Assembly: GCF_002995795.1 (NCBI RefSeq)
Contig: NZ_PVXN01000018.1
Span: 1-47,341, forward strand
Source: Clostridium thermopalmarium DSM 5974
GTDB taxonomy: Bacteria > Bacillota > Clostridia > Clostridiales > Clostridiaceae
DNA: 47,341 bases
Direction of reading: 5' to 3'
Numbering within the stretch: position 1 is the stretch's first letter; every line of letters begins with the position of its first letter. The position numbers and the translations under genes were made by a program. The notes beneath the pieces are model-generated. The model searched no databases. It saw nothing but the letters and a program-made list of their open reading frames with translations, and was not told where the DNA came from. Of this stretch, positions 7,926 to 18,355 are shown piece by piece.

Positions 7926-8927
7926 TTAATAATTGGTAGATTCCCTTTCTATTAATCTAGTTTCTATAATATAATGTTTATGTTTTATGTTATTTGTAAG
8001 TCTGTCTACTAATAGTTTAGCTGCATAATATCCCAACTTGTTGGAATTTATATCTACAGAACTTAATGATGGTTTTTGATATTCTGCAAAAGGAGTGTTA
8101 TTAAATCCTATAATTGATATACCTTTAATGCCATTTTCATTCAAATAGTTATTTGCACCAAAAGCTAAAAGGTCATCTGTTGCAACTAATGCGGTTGGCT
8201 TTTTTACTTTCATCATTTGTTTCATTGCCTCATATCCTAAGTTTTCTTTAAAATCTTCTACTTCCATTATTAAACTTTCATCTATGTCAATACCATGTAT
8301 TTTATGAGCCTGTTTATATCCTTCTAATCTATCTTTAGAAACATTTAGCTCTTTTTTAGCTCCTATATAAGCTATTTCTTTATGTCCGCTAATAAATAGT
8401 TTACTTACTACATTATACATTGCTTGAAAATTATCATTATCTACCCAAAGCACATTTTTAGTATCTTCTGGTCTTCCAATTACCACAAATGGAAAATCAA
8501 CTTCTTGTAAATACTCTATACATTTATCATGAACTCGGGCCAACATAAGAATTATTCCATCAACTAAGTTGCTGTTTATATAATTCTGTATAGCACTCAA
8601 CTCTTCTTCTTCTCTTTTACAAAAGGTATACATTATATAATATCCTGCTTCTTGTACATATGTACTTATTCCAGTCATAGCTTGTATAAAAAATGGGTTT
8701 TTAAATAAATCTTCTGCTTCCCTCGGCATAACTATTCCTATAACATTAGTAGTTTTATTTGCTAAACTTCTTGCAATAGCATTAGGATGATAATTTAATT
8801 TTTTTATAGCTTCGTTAATCCTCTTTTTTGTTTCTTCACTAATTCTGTCACTGCCAGCTATAACTCTGGATACAGTAGAAGGAGAAACATTTGCTTCTTT
8901 AGCCACATCTTTTATTGTGACGCCCAT
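7926..8927 (-). CDS. malR: LacI-family maltose regulator
   Basis: A 333-residue LacI/GalR repressor. The N-terminal helix-turn-helix reads VTIKDVAKEANVSPSTVSRV, followed by the hinge NYHPNAIARSLA, then a periplasmic-binding-protein-like sensor domain to the C-terminus. The frame is open 24 codons further upstream, but the start at ATG 8927..8925 has GGAGGT 9 bases before it and gives the standard LacI N-terminus. The gene has a separate promoter, an operator-like site over its own start region and its own terminator. It lies immediately upstream of the maltose PTS operon, so MalR is the natural name. CcpA itself is less likely because of this linkage, but I cannot rule it out. Confidence 0.85.
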   Translation of the reverse strand: MGVTIKDVAKEANVSPSTVSRVIAGSDRISEETKKRINEAIKKLNYHPNAIARSLANKTTNVIGIVMPREAEDLFKNPFFIQAMTGISTYVQEAGYYIMYTFCKREEEELSAIQNYINSNLVDGIILMLARVHDKCIEYLQEVDFPFVVIGRPEDTKNVLWVDNDNFQAMYNVVSKLFISGHKEIAYIGAKKELNVSKDRLEGYKQAHKIHGIDIDESLIMEVEDFKENLGYEAMKQMMKVKKPTALVATDDLLAFGANNYLNENGIKGISIIGFNNTPFAEYQKPSLSSVDINSNKLGYYAAKLLVDRLTNNIKHKHYIIETRLIERESTNY

Positions 8928-8959
8928 GCTACTTTTACCTCCATCTAAATTATTTTGAA

Positions 8960-8969
8960 CAACCGTTTT
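8960..8969 (-). promoter_or_regulatory. Autoregulatory LacI-type operator of malR
   Basis: CAACCGTTTT matches the malT operator CAAACGTTTG at 8 of 10 positions. It lies directly downstream of the malR -10 box, at the predicted transcription start, which suggests autorepression. Confidence 0.5.
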
Positions 8970-8977
8970 CACAAATA

Positions 8978-9006
8978 ATTGTATAAAACTATAAGACAAG
9001 TGTCAA
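8978..9006 (-). promoter_or_regulatory. malR promoter
   Basis: TTGACA (9006..9001), a 17-base spacer and TACAAT (8983..8978). It reads into malR and overlaps no other gene. Confidence 0.85.
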
Positions 9007-9044
9007 CATATAAGAATAAAAGGCTCCCTTTTAATAAATGTATA

Positions 9045-9280
9045 TAATCTTTTTAATATTGAACTGTAATATGAGATTTGCATTGTAGAAAGCGTTGAAG
9101 GAGCAATTATAAGCTCTTTATATTTATTGATTTAAAACACCGTAAGGAACCTTCTATTGTTTGAGCGACAGCGAGTTTAGAAGGTCTAGGTGTTTTAAAT
9201 CCAGAAATATTAGAGCCTCTTTGCGTAGTGAAGCTTTCCTAAAAGCAAATCTCCTATGGAATGTTCAATATTAAAGATTA
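9045..9280. repeat. Large imperfect palindrome (~235 bases) between malR and rnr
   Basis: Nested complementary blocks share one centre near 9164: 9045-9064 with 9263-9280, 9073-9081 with 9245-9253, 9088-9093 with 9233-9238, 9113-9117 with 9212-9216, 9130-9141 with 9189-9200 (12 bp perfect) and 9149-9155 with 9179-9185. The 23-base apex contains GAGCGACAGCGAG. It would fold into one long bulged hairpin on either strand. There is no ORF or T-tract. It may be a miniature mobile element, a repeat-derived structured RNA or a complex 3' end for rnr transcripts. Confidence 0.75.
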
Positions 9281-9293
9281 TCACAATTTATTT

Positions 9294-11543
9294 CTAATCT
9301 TTAATCATGTCTTCTATTTCTTCTTCAATTTCTTCTTCAATTTTTTCTTCCTTTAAAGATTGAATTATTTCTTCTTCGCTTAGTTTTACAATTGGTATTT
9401 TAGGAAGGTTCTCTTCCTCATCTGGTTCTTCATCTTTAACTAGATCAAAGTAAATATCGTAAGAACTCATATCTACTTCAGCTACTCTTACTTTTACTAC
9501 GTCTCCAAGTCTGTATTTGTGTTTAGTTCTCTCTCCAATTAAACATAAGTGTACTTCATCATATACATAATAATCATCATCAATATTGGTTATGTGGACT
9601 AATCCTTCTATAGTATTAGGCAATTGTATAAACATACCAAAATTAGTTACAGAAGAAACTATTCCTTCATATTCTTCTCCTATTCTTTCGCTCATGTATT
9701 CAGCTTTCTTTAAGTCATCTACTTCTCTTTCTGCCTCCATAGCTAATCTCTCCATGTCAGAAGATTGAGTTGCTGCATACTCTACAGCCTTTTCTAACTC
9801 CTTAAACCTGTTTTCATCTATTACCCCATATAAGGACTCTTTAATTATTCTATGAATAATTAAATCTGGATATCTTCTTATTGGAGAAGTAAAATGACAA
9901 TAGTATTTTGCTGCAAGACCAAAATGTCCTATACACTCTGGTGAATATCTTGCTTGCTTTAGTGAGCGTAGTAGTAATGTATTTACTACAGTTTCCTCCT
10001 TTTTTCCTTTTACTGCTTCAATAATCTGCTGAAGTGACTTAGGATGAATATCATTGCTGCTCTTTATGAAATATCCTAAATTATATGCAAACTCTCTGAA
10101 CCTTTGAAGTTTTTCTTCATCTGGATCTTCATGAACTCTATATACAAAAGGAAGCTTAGTCCAAAACATATGCTCTGCAATAGTCTCATTAGCTACAAGC
10201 ATAAATTCCTCAATTATTCTATTAGCAATTTCTCTCTCGTATGGTTTAACCTCTATAGGCTTATCATTATAATCTAATATTATTTTTGTTTCGTCAAAAT
10301 CAAAATCTATAGCCCCTCTTTTTAATCTCTTTTTATATAGAATTTCACATAATTCTTCCATCATTTTAAAGTCTTCAATTAGATAATCATATCTCTTCAT
10401 AAGTTCTTCATCATGATCTCTTAGAATTTTTGTCACATCTGTATAGGTCATTCTTTCATTAGTGTTTATTACACTTTTCGTAATTCTGTAATCAACAACT
10501 TTACCCTCTTTATTTATTTCCATAAAACATGTCATTGCTAATCTATCTACATGAGGGTTTAAGCTGCAAATTCCATTAGACAATTCCTTTGGAAGCATAG
10601 GAATAACCTTAGTTAATAAATATACAGAAGTACCTCTTTTTAAAGCTTCCTTATCTAGTGGGCTTTTTTCTTTTACATAGTGAGATACATCTGCAATGTG
10701 AACTCCTAAATAATAATTTCCATCTGGAAGTCTCTCTATTGAAACAGCATCGTCTAAATCCTTTGCATCTTCTCCATCTATGGTTACCATTTTTATATGT
10801 CTTAAATCTTCCCTGTTTTTATATTCTTCTTCAGGTATTTCATCTGGTATATTAGCCGCATAACTCTGAACCTTTGGTGGGAATTCTTCTGGAAGCTTAT
10901 ATTTTTTTATAATTGTTAATATATCTATGCCTTTTTCTCCCTTTTTACCCAAAATCTCCACAACTCTTCCTTCTGGACTTCTTCTCTTTTCTGGCCATTC
11001 TGTTATTTCAACTATAACAACATCACCAGTTGATGCTCCCTTGGAATCTTCTTTAGGAATAAATATATCCTGAAATATTCTCTTTTCTTCTGGAACAACA
11101 AATCCAAAATTTTTACTAGCTTCGTAAACTCCAATTATTTTTGTATTAGCTCTTTTTATAACTTTTATTATCTCGCCTTCACGTTTTTTTCCTTTATCCT
11201 TTTCTTTTAGAATTTGAGCTATTACTCTATCACCATGCATAGCTCCATTCATTAAGGTTGAAGTTATAAATACGTCTGGACTTTCATCATCTGGTATTAC
11301 AAATCCAAATCCTCTTTGATGCCCTTGAAGTCTTCCAACTACAAGCCCCATTTTTTCTGGAATACCATAACGTCCTACTTGATTTTTTACTATGCTTCCT
11401 TCCTTTTCCATAGTTTTTAGAATATCTTTAAAAGTCTTTAACTCTTTCTTAGATATACCAAATATTTTTGCTAGTTCATTTATATCCATTGGCTTATATG
11501 CCTGCTCCCTCATAAAATCTAAGAGCACTTTCTTTATATTCAA
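9294..11543 (-). CDS. rnr: Ribonuclease R
   Basis: A 3'-to-5' exoribonuclease of 749 residues that degrades structured RNA and helps tmRNA-mediated quality control. In order: an N-terminal winged-helix segment (about 1-60), two cold-shock/OB domains (about 64-200), the RNB catalytic domain with D256, D262, D264 and D265 in TIDGEDAKDLDDAV, and a C-terminal S1 domain (about 630-715). A very acidic tail of Glu runs ends the protein. The start codon is TTG with AGGAGG 8 bases upstream. Family members commonly pair with smpB; here smpB is about 7 kb further on, beyond the maltose cassette. Confidence 0.95.
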   Translation of the reverse strand: MNIKKVLLDFMREQAYKPMDINELAKIFGISKKELKTFKDILKTMEKEGSIVKNQVGRYGIPEKMGLVVGRLQGHQRGFGFVIPDDESPDVFITSTLMNGAMHGDRVIAQILKEKDKGKKREGEIIKVIKRANTKIIGVYEASKNFGFVVPEEKRIFQDIFIPKEDSKGASTGDVVIVEITEWPEKRRSPEGRVVEILGKKGEKGIDILTIIKKYKLPEEFPPKVQSYAANIPDEIPEEEYKNREDLRHIKMVTIDGEDAKDLDDAVSIERLPDGNYYLGVHIADVSHYVKEKSPLDKEALKRGTSVYLLTKVIPMLPKELSNGICSLNPHVDRLAMTCFMEINKEGKVVDYRITKSVINTNERMTYTDVTKILRDHDEELMKRYDYLIEDFKMMEELCEILYKKRLKRGAIDFDFDETKIILDYNDKPIEVKPYEREIANRIIEEFMLVANETIAEHMFWTKLPFVYRVHEDPDEEKLQRFREFAYNLGYFIKSSNDIHPKSLQQIIEAVKGKKEETVVNTLLLRSLKQARYSPECIGHFGLAAKYYCHFTSPIRRYPDLIIHRIIKESLYGVIDENRFKELEKAVEYAATQSSDMERLAMEAEREVDDLKKAEYMSERIGEEYEGIVSSVTNFGMFIQLPNTIEGLVHITNIDDDYYVYDEVHLCLIGERTKHKYRLGDVVKVRVAEVDMSSYDIYFDLVKDEEPDEEENLPKIPIVKLSEEEIIQSLKEEKIEEEIEEEIEDMIKD

Positions 11544-11862
11544 TTTATTTTCCTCCTCTAATCTACTAATACAATAGCAAAATTTCTTATTTTATCGAAT
11601 AAACTTGCACCTACTTTATTTTTTGCTTCTTATATGTATAATATTCAATATGATAAAATAAACCGTTACAATTAATAGTAACCTAATTAATATTTCTAGT
11701 CAAACCACCAACTTCCATGATAAATGATAATATCTGTTTTATTTAAATAAAAAGACTAAAAGTATAAAAAGCTACACTTTTAGTCTTATCTAGACTAATG
11801 AATCAACTAAACTTTGTGTTTTAACACCTATAATAGCATTAATTCCCAAACCCCTATATTTT
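11544..11862 (-). other. rnr-hppA spacer
   Basis: This AT-rich 319-base spacer holds the rnr ribosome binding site at its left end and the hppA terminator (11752-11787). No small ORF or RNA gene is supported. A precise rnr promoter could not be chosen among several AT-rich candidates. Confidence 0.5.
11752..11787 (-). terminator. Intrinsic terminator of hppA
   Basis: A perfect 12-bp stem (11752-11763 with 11776-11787) is followed on the minus strand by TTTATTTAAAT. It lies about 75 bases past the hppA stop. Confidence 0.8.
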
Positions 11863-13881
11863 CTACTTAAATAGATTTAGCAATATTCCGCCATATTTAA
11901 GTATTACTGGTGCAAATACTAATGATACTATAGTCATAAGCTTAATTAATATATTCATTGCTGGTCCTGATGTATCCTTAAATGGATCTCCTACCGTATC
12001 TCCTACTACTGCTGCCTTATGAGCATCACTACCCTTTCCTCCATGTGTTCCACTTTCTATATATTTTTTGGCATTATCCCAAGCTCCACCTGCATTTGCC
12101 ATGAGTATTGCTACAAGAACACCAGAAGATACTGCTCCTCCAATTAATCCTCCTAATGCTTCAACACCTAAAAGCATTCCTATTAGTAGTGGAACCGCAA
12201 TAGCTAGTATGCCAGGAAGTATCATTTCCTTTAAGGCTGCGGCCGTAGAAATGTCAACACATCTTTTATAATCTGGTTTTCCTTTTCCCTCCATGATTCC
12301 AGGAATAGTCTTAAATTGACGCCTAACTTCTTCTATCATCTTATTAGCAGCTTTTCCTACTGATTCCATTGTTAAAGCACCGAACAAGAACGGAATCATA
12401 GCACCTAATAATACACCCACTAATGTAACTGGAGTTAATAAGTCAATACTTTTTAGGTTGGTTGCTTGTGCATAAGATGCAAATAATGCTAAAGCAGTAA
12501 GTGCTGCTGAACCAATAGCAAACCCTTTACCAATAGCTGCTGTAGTATTTCCTACAGAATCTAGTTTATCTGTGACTTCTCTTACATTATGTGGAAGCTC
12601 AGACATTTCTGCTATTCCACCAGCGTTATCTGCTATAGGTCCATATGCATCTACTGCAACAACAAGACCTGTAGTTGAAAGCATTCCCACAGCTGCAAGG
12701 GATATTCCATATAACCCCATAGATATGTTTGATGCTCCACCCATTATATAAAATGAAAATAAAATTCCGATACATATTAATACTATAGGCAACATGGTAG
12801 AATACATTCCTACAGCAAGCCCTGAAATTATTGTAGTAGCAGCTCCTGTTTCTGACTGTTTAGCAATCTTTTTTACAGAATTATATTGATCTGCTGTATA
12901 TATTTCAGTTATTTTTCCTATTAGAATTCCTACAATTAATCCTGAAAGTATAGCTCCAAAAGCTTTATAATCTCCAAATATCTGCTTGCTTAATATAAAT
13001 GAACCAATTATAACTAATACTCCTCCTATATAAGTTCCAGCATTAAGAGCTTTTTGAGGATTAGTATTTTTACTATTTCTTGCAAATAATACCCCTATTA
13101 TTGAGGCTAATATTCCAATAGCTGCTAATGTAAGAGGAAATATAATCTTTGACTGCTCTCCTGAAAATAAAAAATACCCCAATGTTAAAGCTGATATTAT
13201 CGATCCTACGTAGGATTCAAATAAGTCTGCTCCCATTCCAGCAACGTCTCCTACATTATCTCCCACATTATCTGCTATAACAGCTGGATTTCTTGGATCA
13301 TCTTCTGGTATGCCTGCTTCTACCTTTCCAACTAAATCTGCTCCTACATCCGCAGCCTTAGTGTATATTCCTCCACCCACACGAGCAAAAAGTGCAATAG
13401 AACTTGCTCCAAGGCCAAAACCAGTTATAAAATCTGTATTATCATTAAAAATTAAACAAAAGATACCTAATCCGAGCACACCCAATCCAACAACAGATAG
13501 TCCCATAACAGCACCGCCAGAAAAAGCAATCTTTAAAGCTTCACTTTGCCCTTTTCTTGCTGATTGAGCTGTTCTCACATTTGCTTTAGTTGCTACATTC
13601 ATTCCAAAATACCCTGCTAAAATGGAAAATATTGCTCCACAAACAAAGCATATAGCTGTTTTATAGCTAATTGCTGCAGCTATAACTATAGCAACAACTG
13701 CTATAAAACCTGCAAGATATTTATATTCTCTCATTAAGAATGCCATAGCACCCTCATGAATGTATCCCGATATCTCTTTCATCCTTTCGTTACCTGGATC
13801 TTTTTTTGCAATTCCTGAACTCAATGCAAAGGCAAAAATCAATGCTAAAAGACCACAAATTACTGATAAAGCTACATCCAT
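11863..13881 (-). CDS. hppA: Membrane-bound ion-translocating pyrophosphatase (K+-dependent type)
   Basis: A 672-residue integral membrane enzyme with about 16 membrane segments that couples PPi hydrolysis to Na+ and/or H+ export. Pyrophosphate-site motifs are present: [11 protein letters not shown] (178-188) and DNVGDNVGD (204-212), plus the C-terminal [24 protein letters not shown] (444-453) has Ala where K+-independent enzymes have Lys, so K+-dependence is expected. Glu222 in LFESYVG sits at the membrane-helix-6 position typical of Na+-pumping members rather than the plant-type GSYAES arrangement. Na+ transport is therefore the better guess. It lies between secG and rnr, flanked by terminators, so it is probably a single-gene unit. 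Confidence 0.93.
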   Translation of the reverse strand: MDVALSVICGLLALIFAFALSSGIAKKDPGNERMKEISGYIHEGAMAFLMREYKYLAGFIAVVAIVIAAAISYKTAICFVCGAIFSILAGYFGMNVATKANVRTAQSARKGQSEALKIAFSGGAVMGLSVVGLGVLGLGIFCLIFNDNTDFITGFGLGASSIALFARVGGGIYTKAADVGADLVGKVEAGIPEDDPRNPAVIADNVGDNVGDVAGMGADLFESYVGSIISALTLGYFLFSGEQSKIIFPLTLAAIGILASIIGVLFARNSKNTNPQKALNAGTYIGGVLVIIGSFILSKQIFGDYKAFGAILSGLIVGILIGKITEIYTADQYNSVKKIAKQSETGAATTIISGLAVGMYSTMLPIVLICIGILFSFYIMGGASNISMGLYGISLAAVGMLSTTGLVVAVDAYGPIADNAGGIAEMSELPHNVREVTDKLDSVGNTTAAIGKGFAIGSAALTALALFASYAQATNLKSIDLLTPVTLVGVLLGAMIPFLFGALTMESVGKAANKMIEEVRRQFKTIPGIMEGKGKPDYKRCVDISTAAALKEMILPGILAIAVPLLIGMLLGVEALGGLIGGAVSSGVLVAILMANAGGAWDNAKKYIESGTHGGKGSDAHKAAVVGDTVGDPFKDTSGPAMNILIKLMTIVSLVFAPVILKYGGILLNLFK

Positions 13882-13914
13882 TTTTATACTTCCTTTCTAT
13901 TAATTTGAGGGATA

Positions 13915-13940
13915 ATATATATATATATTATATATATTAC
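13915..13940. repeat. TA-dinucleotide tract upstream of hppA
   Basis: A self-complementary run of alternating T and A lies about 35-60 bases upstream of the hppA start. It could act as a promoter-melting region or a phase-variable tract, but no -35/-10 pair is unambiguous here. Confidence 0.5.
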
Positions 13941-13980
13941 TCATTTTAGGGATTTAATACGGATATATTTTGTCTGAAAA

Positions 13981-14019
13981 CTAAAAAAACACACAAATCT
14001 CAAAGAGATCCGTGTGTTT
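13981..14019 (-). terminator. Intrinsic terminator of the glycolytic/secG transcript
   Basis: Two stacked helices (13987-13994 with 14012-14019; 13997-14001 with 14005-14009) around an AAA loop are followed on the minus strand by a T-rich run. It lies about 38 bases after the secG stop. Confidence 0.82.
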
Positions 14020-14056
14020 AAGTATCTATATGTATGTTACATTGCATATTTTAATA

Positions 14057-14287
14057 TTATTTTCTAATCACTGTTAATGCTATTGTTATAAGGCCAAAAG
14101 CTATAGCTAAAATAACAGTTAATTTTGCTAATACAGCTTCATAGGTTTTTGTTTTGTTTTTAGAATAGAAGGTATCTGCTCCTGTAGATATTAAATTAAA
14201 GCCATCTGCTTTTCCTGGCTGTTTTAACACAACAATTATAAGTGCAATACAAACTAATATTTCTGCAACTCGTAAAAATGTATGCAT
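14057..14287 (-). CDS. secG: Preprotein translocase subunit SecG
   Basis: SecG is the small accessory membrane subunit of SecYEG. The 76-residue protein has the expected two membrane helices (about 4-20 and 52-74) separated by the family loop with GKADGFNLISTGADTFYSKNK. I start at ATG 14287..14285 because AGGAGG lies 9 bases upstream; an earlier in-frame ATG is only 3 bases from it. It follows eno in the glycolytic cluster, an arrangement often seen in Gram-positive genomes, and is closed by a terminator. Confidence 0.9.
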   Translation of the reverse strand: MHTFLRVAEILVCIALIIVVLKQPGKADGFNLISTGADTFYSKNKTKTYEAVLAKLTVILAIAFGLITIALTVIRK

Positions 14288-14403
14288 TAACATACACCTC
14301 CTCATTTATTATCAATCTTCTTACGTATACTATCTCAACTATTTTATCACACTATAGAATAAATTACAAATAAAAAAGCTTTTTATGTATTTTATGCATA
14401 TTT

Positions 14404-14444
14404 AAAAGTAAAGTGGCTGTAGATTAAACAGCCACCTTACTTTT
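14404..14444 (-). terminator. Intrinsic terminator of eno
   Basis: A 17-bp stem (14404-14420 with 14428-14444, one G-U on the minus strand) encloses AGATTAA. It lies 14 bases after the eno stop and before secG, so secG may depend on read-through or its own promoter. Confidence 0.75.
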
Positions 14445-14457
14445 AAATAAAGAAATA

Positions 14458-15771
<1,314 letters not shown>

Positions 15772-15799
15772 CTAATTTAAGATAAAAATTTATATATAC

Positions 15800-15830
15800 A
15801 GTAGGAAACAATCATAATTGTTTCCTAACT
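15800..15830 (-). other. Hairpin in the gpmI-eno spacer
   Basis: An 11-bp perfect core (15802-15812 with 15817-15827) with a short loop lies between gpmI and eno. No long T-tract follows and there is little room for a new promoter, so an RNA processing or stability element is more likely than a terminator. Confidence 0.5.
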
Positions 15831-15834
15831 GATA

Positions 15835-17370
15835 TTATTTAAAGATGCTTTTTCCTGTCATTTCCTTTGGAATTTCTAAGCCCATTTCTTCTAGCATTGT
15901 AGGAGCTATATCTGCAAGTATTCCACTCTCTCTTAATTCTTTTTTCTTAGCATCATTTGATACATAAATGAATGGTACAGGATTTGTTGTATGAGCTGTC
16001 ATACTTCCTCCTGTAGAATAATCTATCATCTGTTCACAGTTACCATGGTCTGCTGTTATGAATATAGAACCGTTTTTCTCTAATATTTTATCCACAACTC
16101 TACCTAAACATTCATCCACAGCTTCAACTGCTTTAATTGCAGCATCCATAACTCCTGTATGGCCTACCATATCCGGATTTGCATAATTTAATATTATGGC
16201 ATCATACTCATCTGAATCTATTCTTTTAATAACTTCATCTGTTACTTCATATGCACTCATTTCTGGTTTTAAATCGTAAGTTGCAACCTTTGGAGAAGGT
16301 ATTAAAACTCTATCTTCATTAGCATAAGGCTCTTCAATTCCTCCATTAAAGAAGAAGGTTACATGAGCATACTTTTCTGTTTCAGCTATTCTTAATTGCT
16401 TTTTACCTAACTTTGATAAATATTCTCCAAAAGTATTTTTATAAGATTCAGGACCAAAAGCAACTTCAACATTTTCAATAGTCTTATCATACTCTGTTAA
16501 AGTTACAAAAGTCAAATCAAGATTCTCTCTTTCAAACCCATCAAATATTTTGTCATTTATTGCTCTTGTTATTTGTCTTGCTCTATCTGGTCTGAAATTA
16601 AAGAATACTACTGAGTCTCCATCCTTAATAGTAGCTACAGGTTTATCATTCTTTAATATTACAGTTGGAAGTACAAATTCATCTTGTTTGTTATCATGAT
16701 AAGATTTTTCTATAGCTTCTAGAGCACTTTTTGCATATTCACCTTTTCCTAATACCAATGCGTTATATGCAAGTTGAGTTCTTTCCCATCTTTTATCTCT
16801 ATCCATAGCATAGTATCTTCCAGATATAGTAGCAATAGTTCCTACTCCAACTGAATTCATATGATTTTCTAAGTCTTTTACATATATTGGTGCTGAATCT
16901 GGTGGTGTATCTCTTCCATCAAGAAAAGCATGTACATATACTTTTTTTATGCCACTTTTTGCAGCAAAATCAATTAAACCTTTTAAGTGATCTATATGTG
17001 AATGTACTCCACCATCTGATAATAGTCCCATAAAATGAAGTGAAGAGTTATTAGCTTTTACATTGTTTATAGCTTTTAGTAAAGCTTCATTTTTATCTAA
17101 ATCTCCATCTTCTATGGCCTTAGTTATTCTTGTAAGAGCTTGATATATTATTCTTCCTGCACCTATATTTAAGTGGCCAACCTCTGAATTACCCATTTGT
17201 CCTTCTGGAAGTCCAACAGATAATCCGCTAGCTCCTAGTTGTGTATGTGGATATTCATTCCAAAGTTTATCATAATTAGGCTTCTTAGCTATCCTAATAG
17301 AATTTCCGTCTTCATGATCTGATATCCCAAATCCGTCTAGTATAGCTAACATAACAGGCCTCTTTGTCAT
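15835..17370 (-). CDS. gpmI: 2,3-bisphosphoglycerate-independent phosphoglycerate mutase
   Basis: Interconverts 3- and 2-phosphoglycerate through a phosphoserine enzyme with two metal ions, typically Mn2+ in spore formers, where the pH-sensitive enzyme helps preserve 3-phosphoglycerate in spores. The 511-residue protein has metal ligand D12 (LDGFG), the phosphorylated S62 in [26 protein letters not shown], and the C-terminal metal site [19 protein letters not shown] precedes the ATG. It sits between tpiA and eno in the glycolytic series. Confidence 0.96.
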   Translation of the reverse strand: MTKRPVMLAILDGFGISDHEDGNSIRIAKKPNYDKLWNEYPHTQLGASGLSVGLPEGQMGNSEVGHLNIGAGRIIYQALTRITKAIEDGDLDKNEALLKAINNVKANNSSLHFMGLLSDGGVHSHIDHLKGLIDFAAKSGIKKVYVHAFLDGRDTPPDSAPIYVKDLENHMNSVGVGTIATISGRYYAMDRDKRWERTQLAYNALVLGKGEYAKSALEAIEKSYHDNKQDEFVLPTVILKNDKPVATIKDGDSVVFFNFRPDRARQITRAINDKIFDGFERENLDLTFVTLTEYDKTIENVEVAFGPESYKNTFGEYLSKLGKKQLRIAETEKYAHVTFFFNGGIEEPYANEDRVLIPSPKVATYDLKPEMSAYEVTDEVIKRIDSDEYDAIILNYANPDMVGHTGVMDAAIKAVEAVDECLGRVVDKILEKNGSIFITADHGNCEQMIDYSTGGSMTAHTTNPVPFIYVSNDAKKKELRESGILADIAPTMLEEMGLEIPKEMTGKSIFK

Positions 17371-17457
17371 GTGTAATCACCTCCGAGAAATATCTTTAAT
17401 CTTTTGTAGGCTTCTAACTTCAGCTTTAACGCCTAACTGAAACTCAGAGTCCTAACT

Positions 17458-17484
17458 TAATAAAATTGCATCGCAATTTTATTA
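17458..17484 (-). repeat. 12-bp hairpin overlapping the tpiA stop codon
   Basis: Perfect arms 17458-17469 and 17473-17484 with a 3-base loop include the TAA stop of tpiA. The AAAATTGC...GCAATTTT core recurs upstream of pgk and near 26160. It lacks a following T-tract, so it may tune or stabilise the tpiA-gpmI message. Confidence 0.6.
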
Positions 17485-18234
17485 TTTATCAAAGTTTACT
17501 ATAGCAGCAAAATCTTCTGCTTTTAGTGAAGCTCCTCCAATAAGTCCTCCATCTATATTTGGTTTTGCCATTTGCTCTTTTATTGTTGATGGCTTAACTG
17601 AACCGCCATATTGTATTCTCATCTTTTCTGCAGTTTCTTCTCCAAACATTCCAGCAACAGTTTTTCTAACAAAAGCTATTGTTTCTTCTGCTTGATCAGC
17701 TGTAGCAGTTTTTCCTGTTCCTATAGCCCAAATTGGTTCGTAAGCTATTACAAGTTTTTCAACTTGTTCTTTTTCAAGTCCAGCTAAGTCAAGCTTAATT
17801 TGCCTTGCCAATACTTCTTCAGTTATATTAGCTTCTCTTTCTTCAAGAGTTTCTCCTATGCAAAGTATTGGAATTAGGTTATGTTCAAAAGCTTTCTTTA
17901 TCTTCTTATTTAAATCAGCATCATTTTCTGCAAAGTATTGTCTTCTTTCACTATGCCCTAATATTACATACTTTACTCCCATTTCTTCAAGCATAGCTGG
18001 AGAAGTTTCTCCTGTAAAAGCTCCACTTTCTTCAAAGTGCATATTTTGAGCTCCAACTTCTATATTAGTTCCTTTAACAGCCTTTACTACAGCATCTAAG
18101 CATATAGTTGGTGGGCAAACTACAACTTCACAGTTAGCATCTTTAACCAATGGCTTTAATTCCTCTATAAGCTTTAATGCTTGTGATACAGTATTATTCA
18201 TCTTCCAGTTTCCTGCTATAATTGGCTTTCTCAT
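17482..18234 (-). CDS. tpiA: Triosephosphate isomerase
   Basis: Interconverts dihydroxyacetone phosphate and glyceraldehyde-3-phosphate. The 250-residue TIM barrel has the substrate Lys11 (GNWKMN), electrophile H94 (LGHSERR), catalytic base E166 ([11 protein letters not shown]) and the phosphate loop YGGSVKP. It follows pgk after a 120-base spacer with a strong hairpin, and precedes gpmI. Confidence 0.97.
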   Translation of the reverse strand: MRKPIIAGNWKMNNTVSQALKLIEELKPLVKDANCEVVVCPPTICLDAVVKAVKGTNIEVGAQNMHFEESGAFTGETSPAMLEEMGVKYVILGHSERRQYFAENDADLNKKIKKAFEHNLIPILCIGETLEEREANITEEVLARQIKLDLAGLEKEQVEKLVIAYEPIWAIGTGKTATADQAEETIAFVRKTVAGMFGEETAEKMRIQYGGSVKPSTIKEQMAKPNIDGGLIGGASLKAEDFAAIVNFDK

Positions 18235-18274
18235 ATTAACACACCCCTTATATTTTTTATAACCAGATTTTTTA

Positions 18275-18307
18275 GGCGCTAAGTACTAGTATTTAGTACT
18301 TAGCACC
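18275..18307. repeat. Hairpin-forming repeat in the pgk-tpiA spacer
   Basis: A 13-base inverted repeat (18275-18287 with 18295-18307, one mismatch) is built from CTAAGTACTAG-like words, and part of it is repeated directly after (CCTAGTACTA). It resembles other short-word spacers in this window. No T-tract follows. Confidence 0.55.
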
Positions 18308-18355
18308 TAGTACTAATATTTTTCTTTTCCTAACTTGTTTTTTAACCTGGTCTTA

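Noticed and set aside
13915-13940. TA repeat as a mobile-element end or phase-variable switch
   Set aside because: It is short, uninterrupted simple sequence in a very AT-rich spacer, with no sign of insertion and no clear overlap with promoter boxes.
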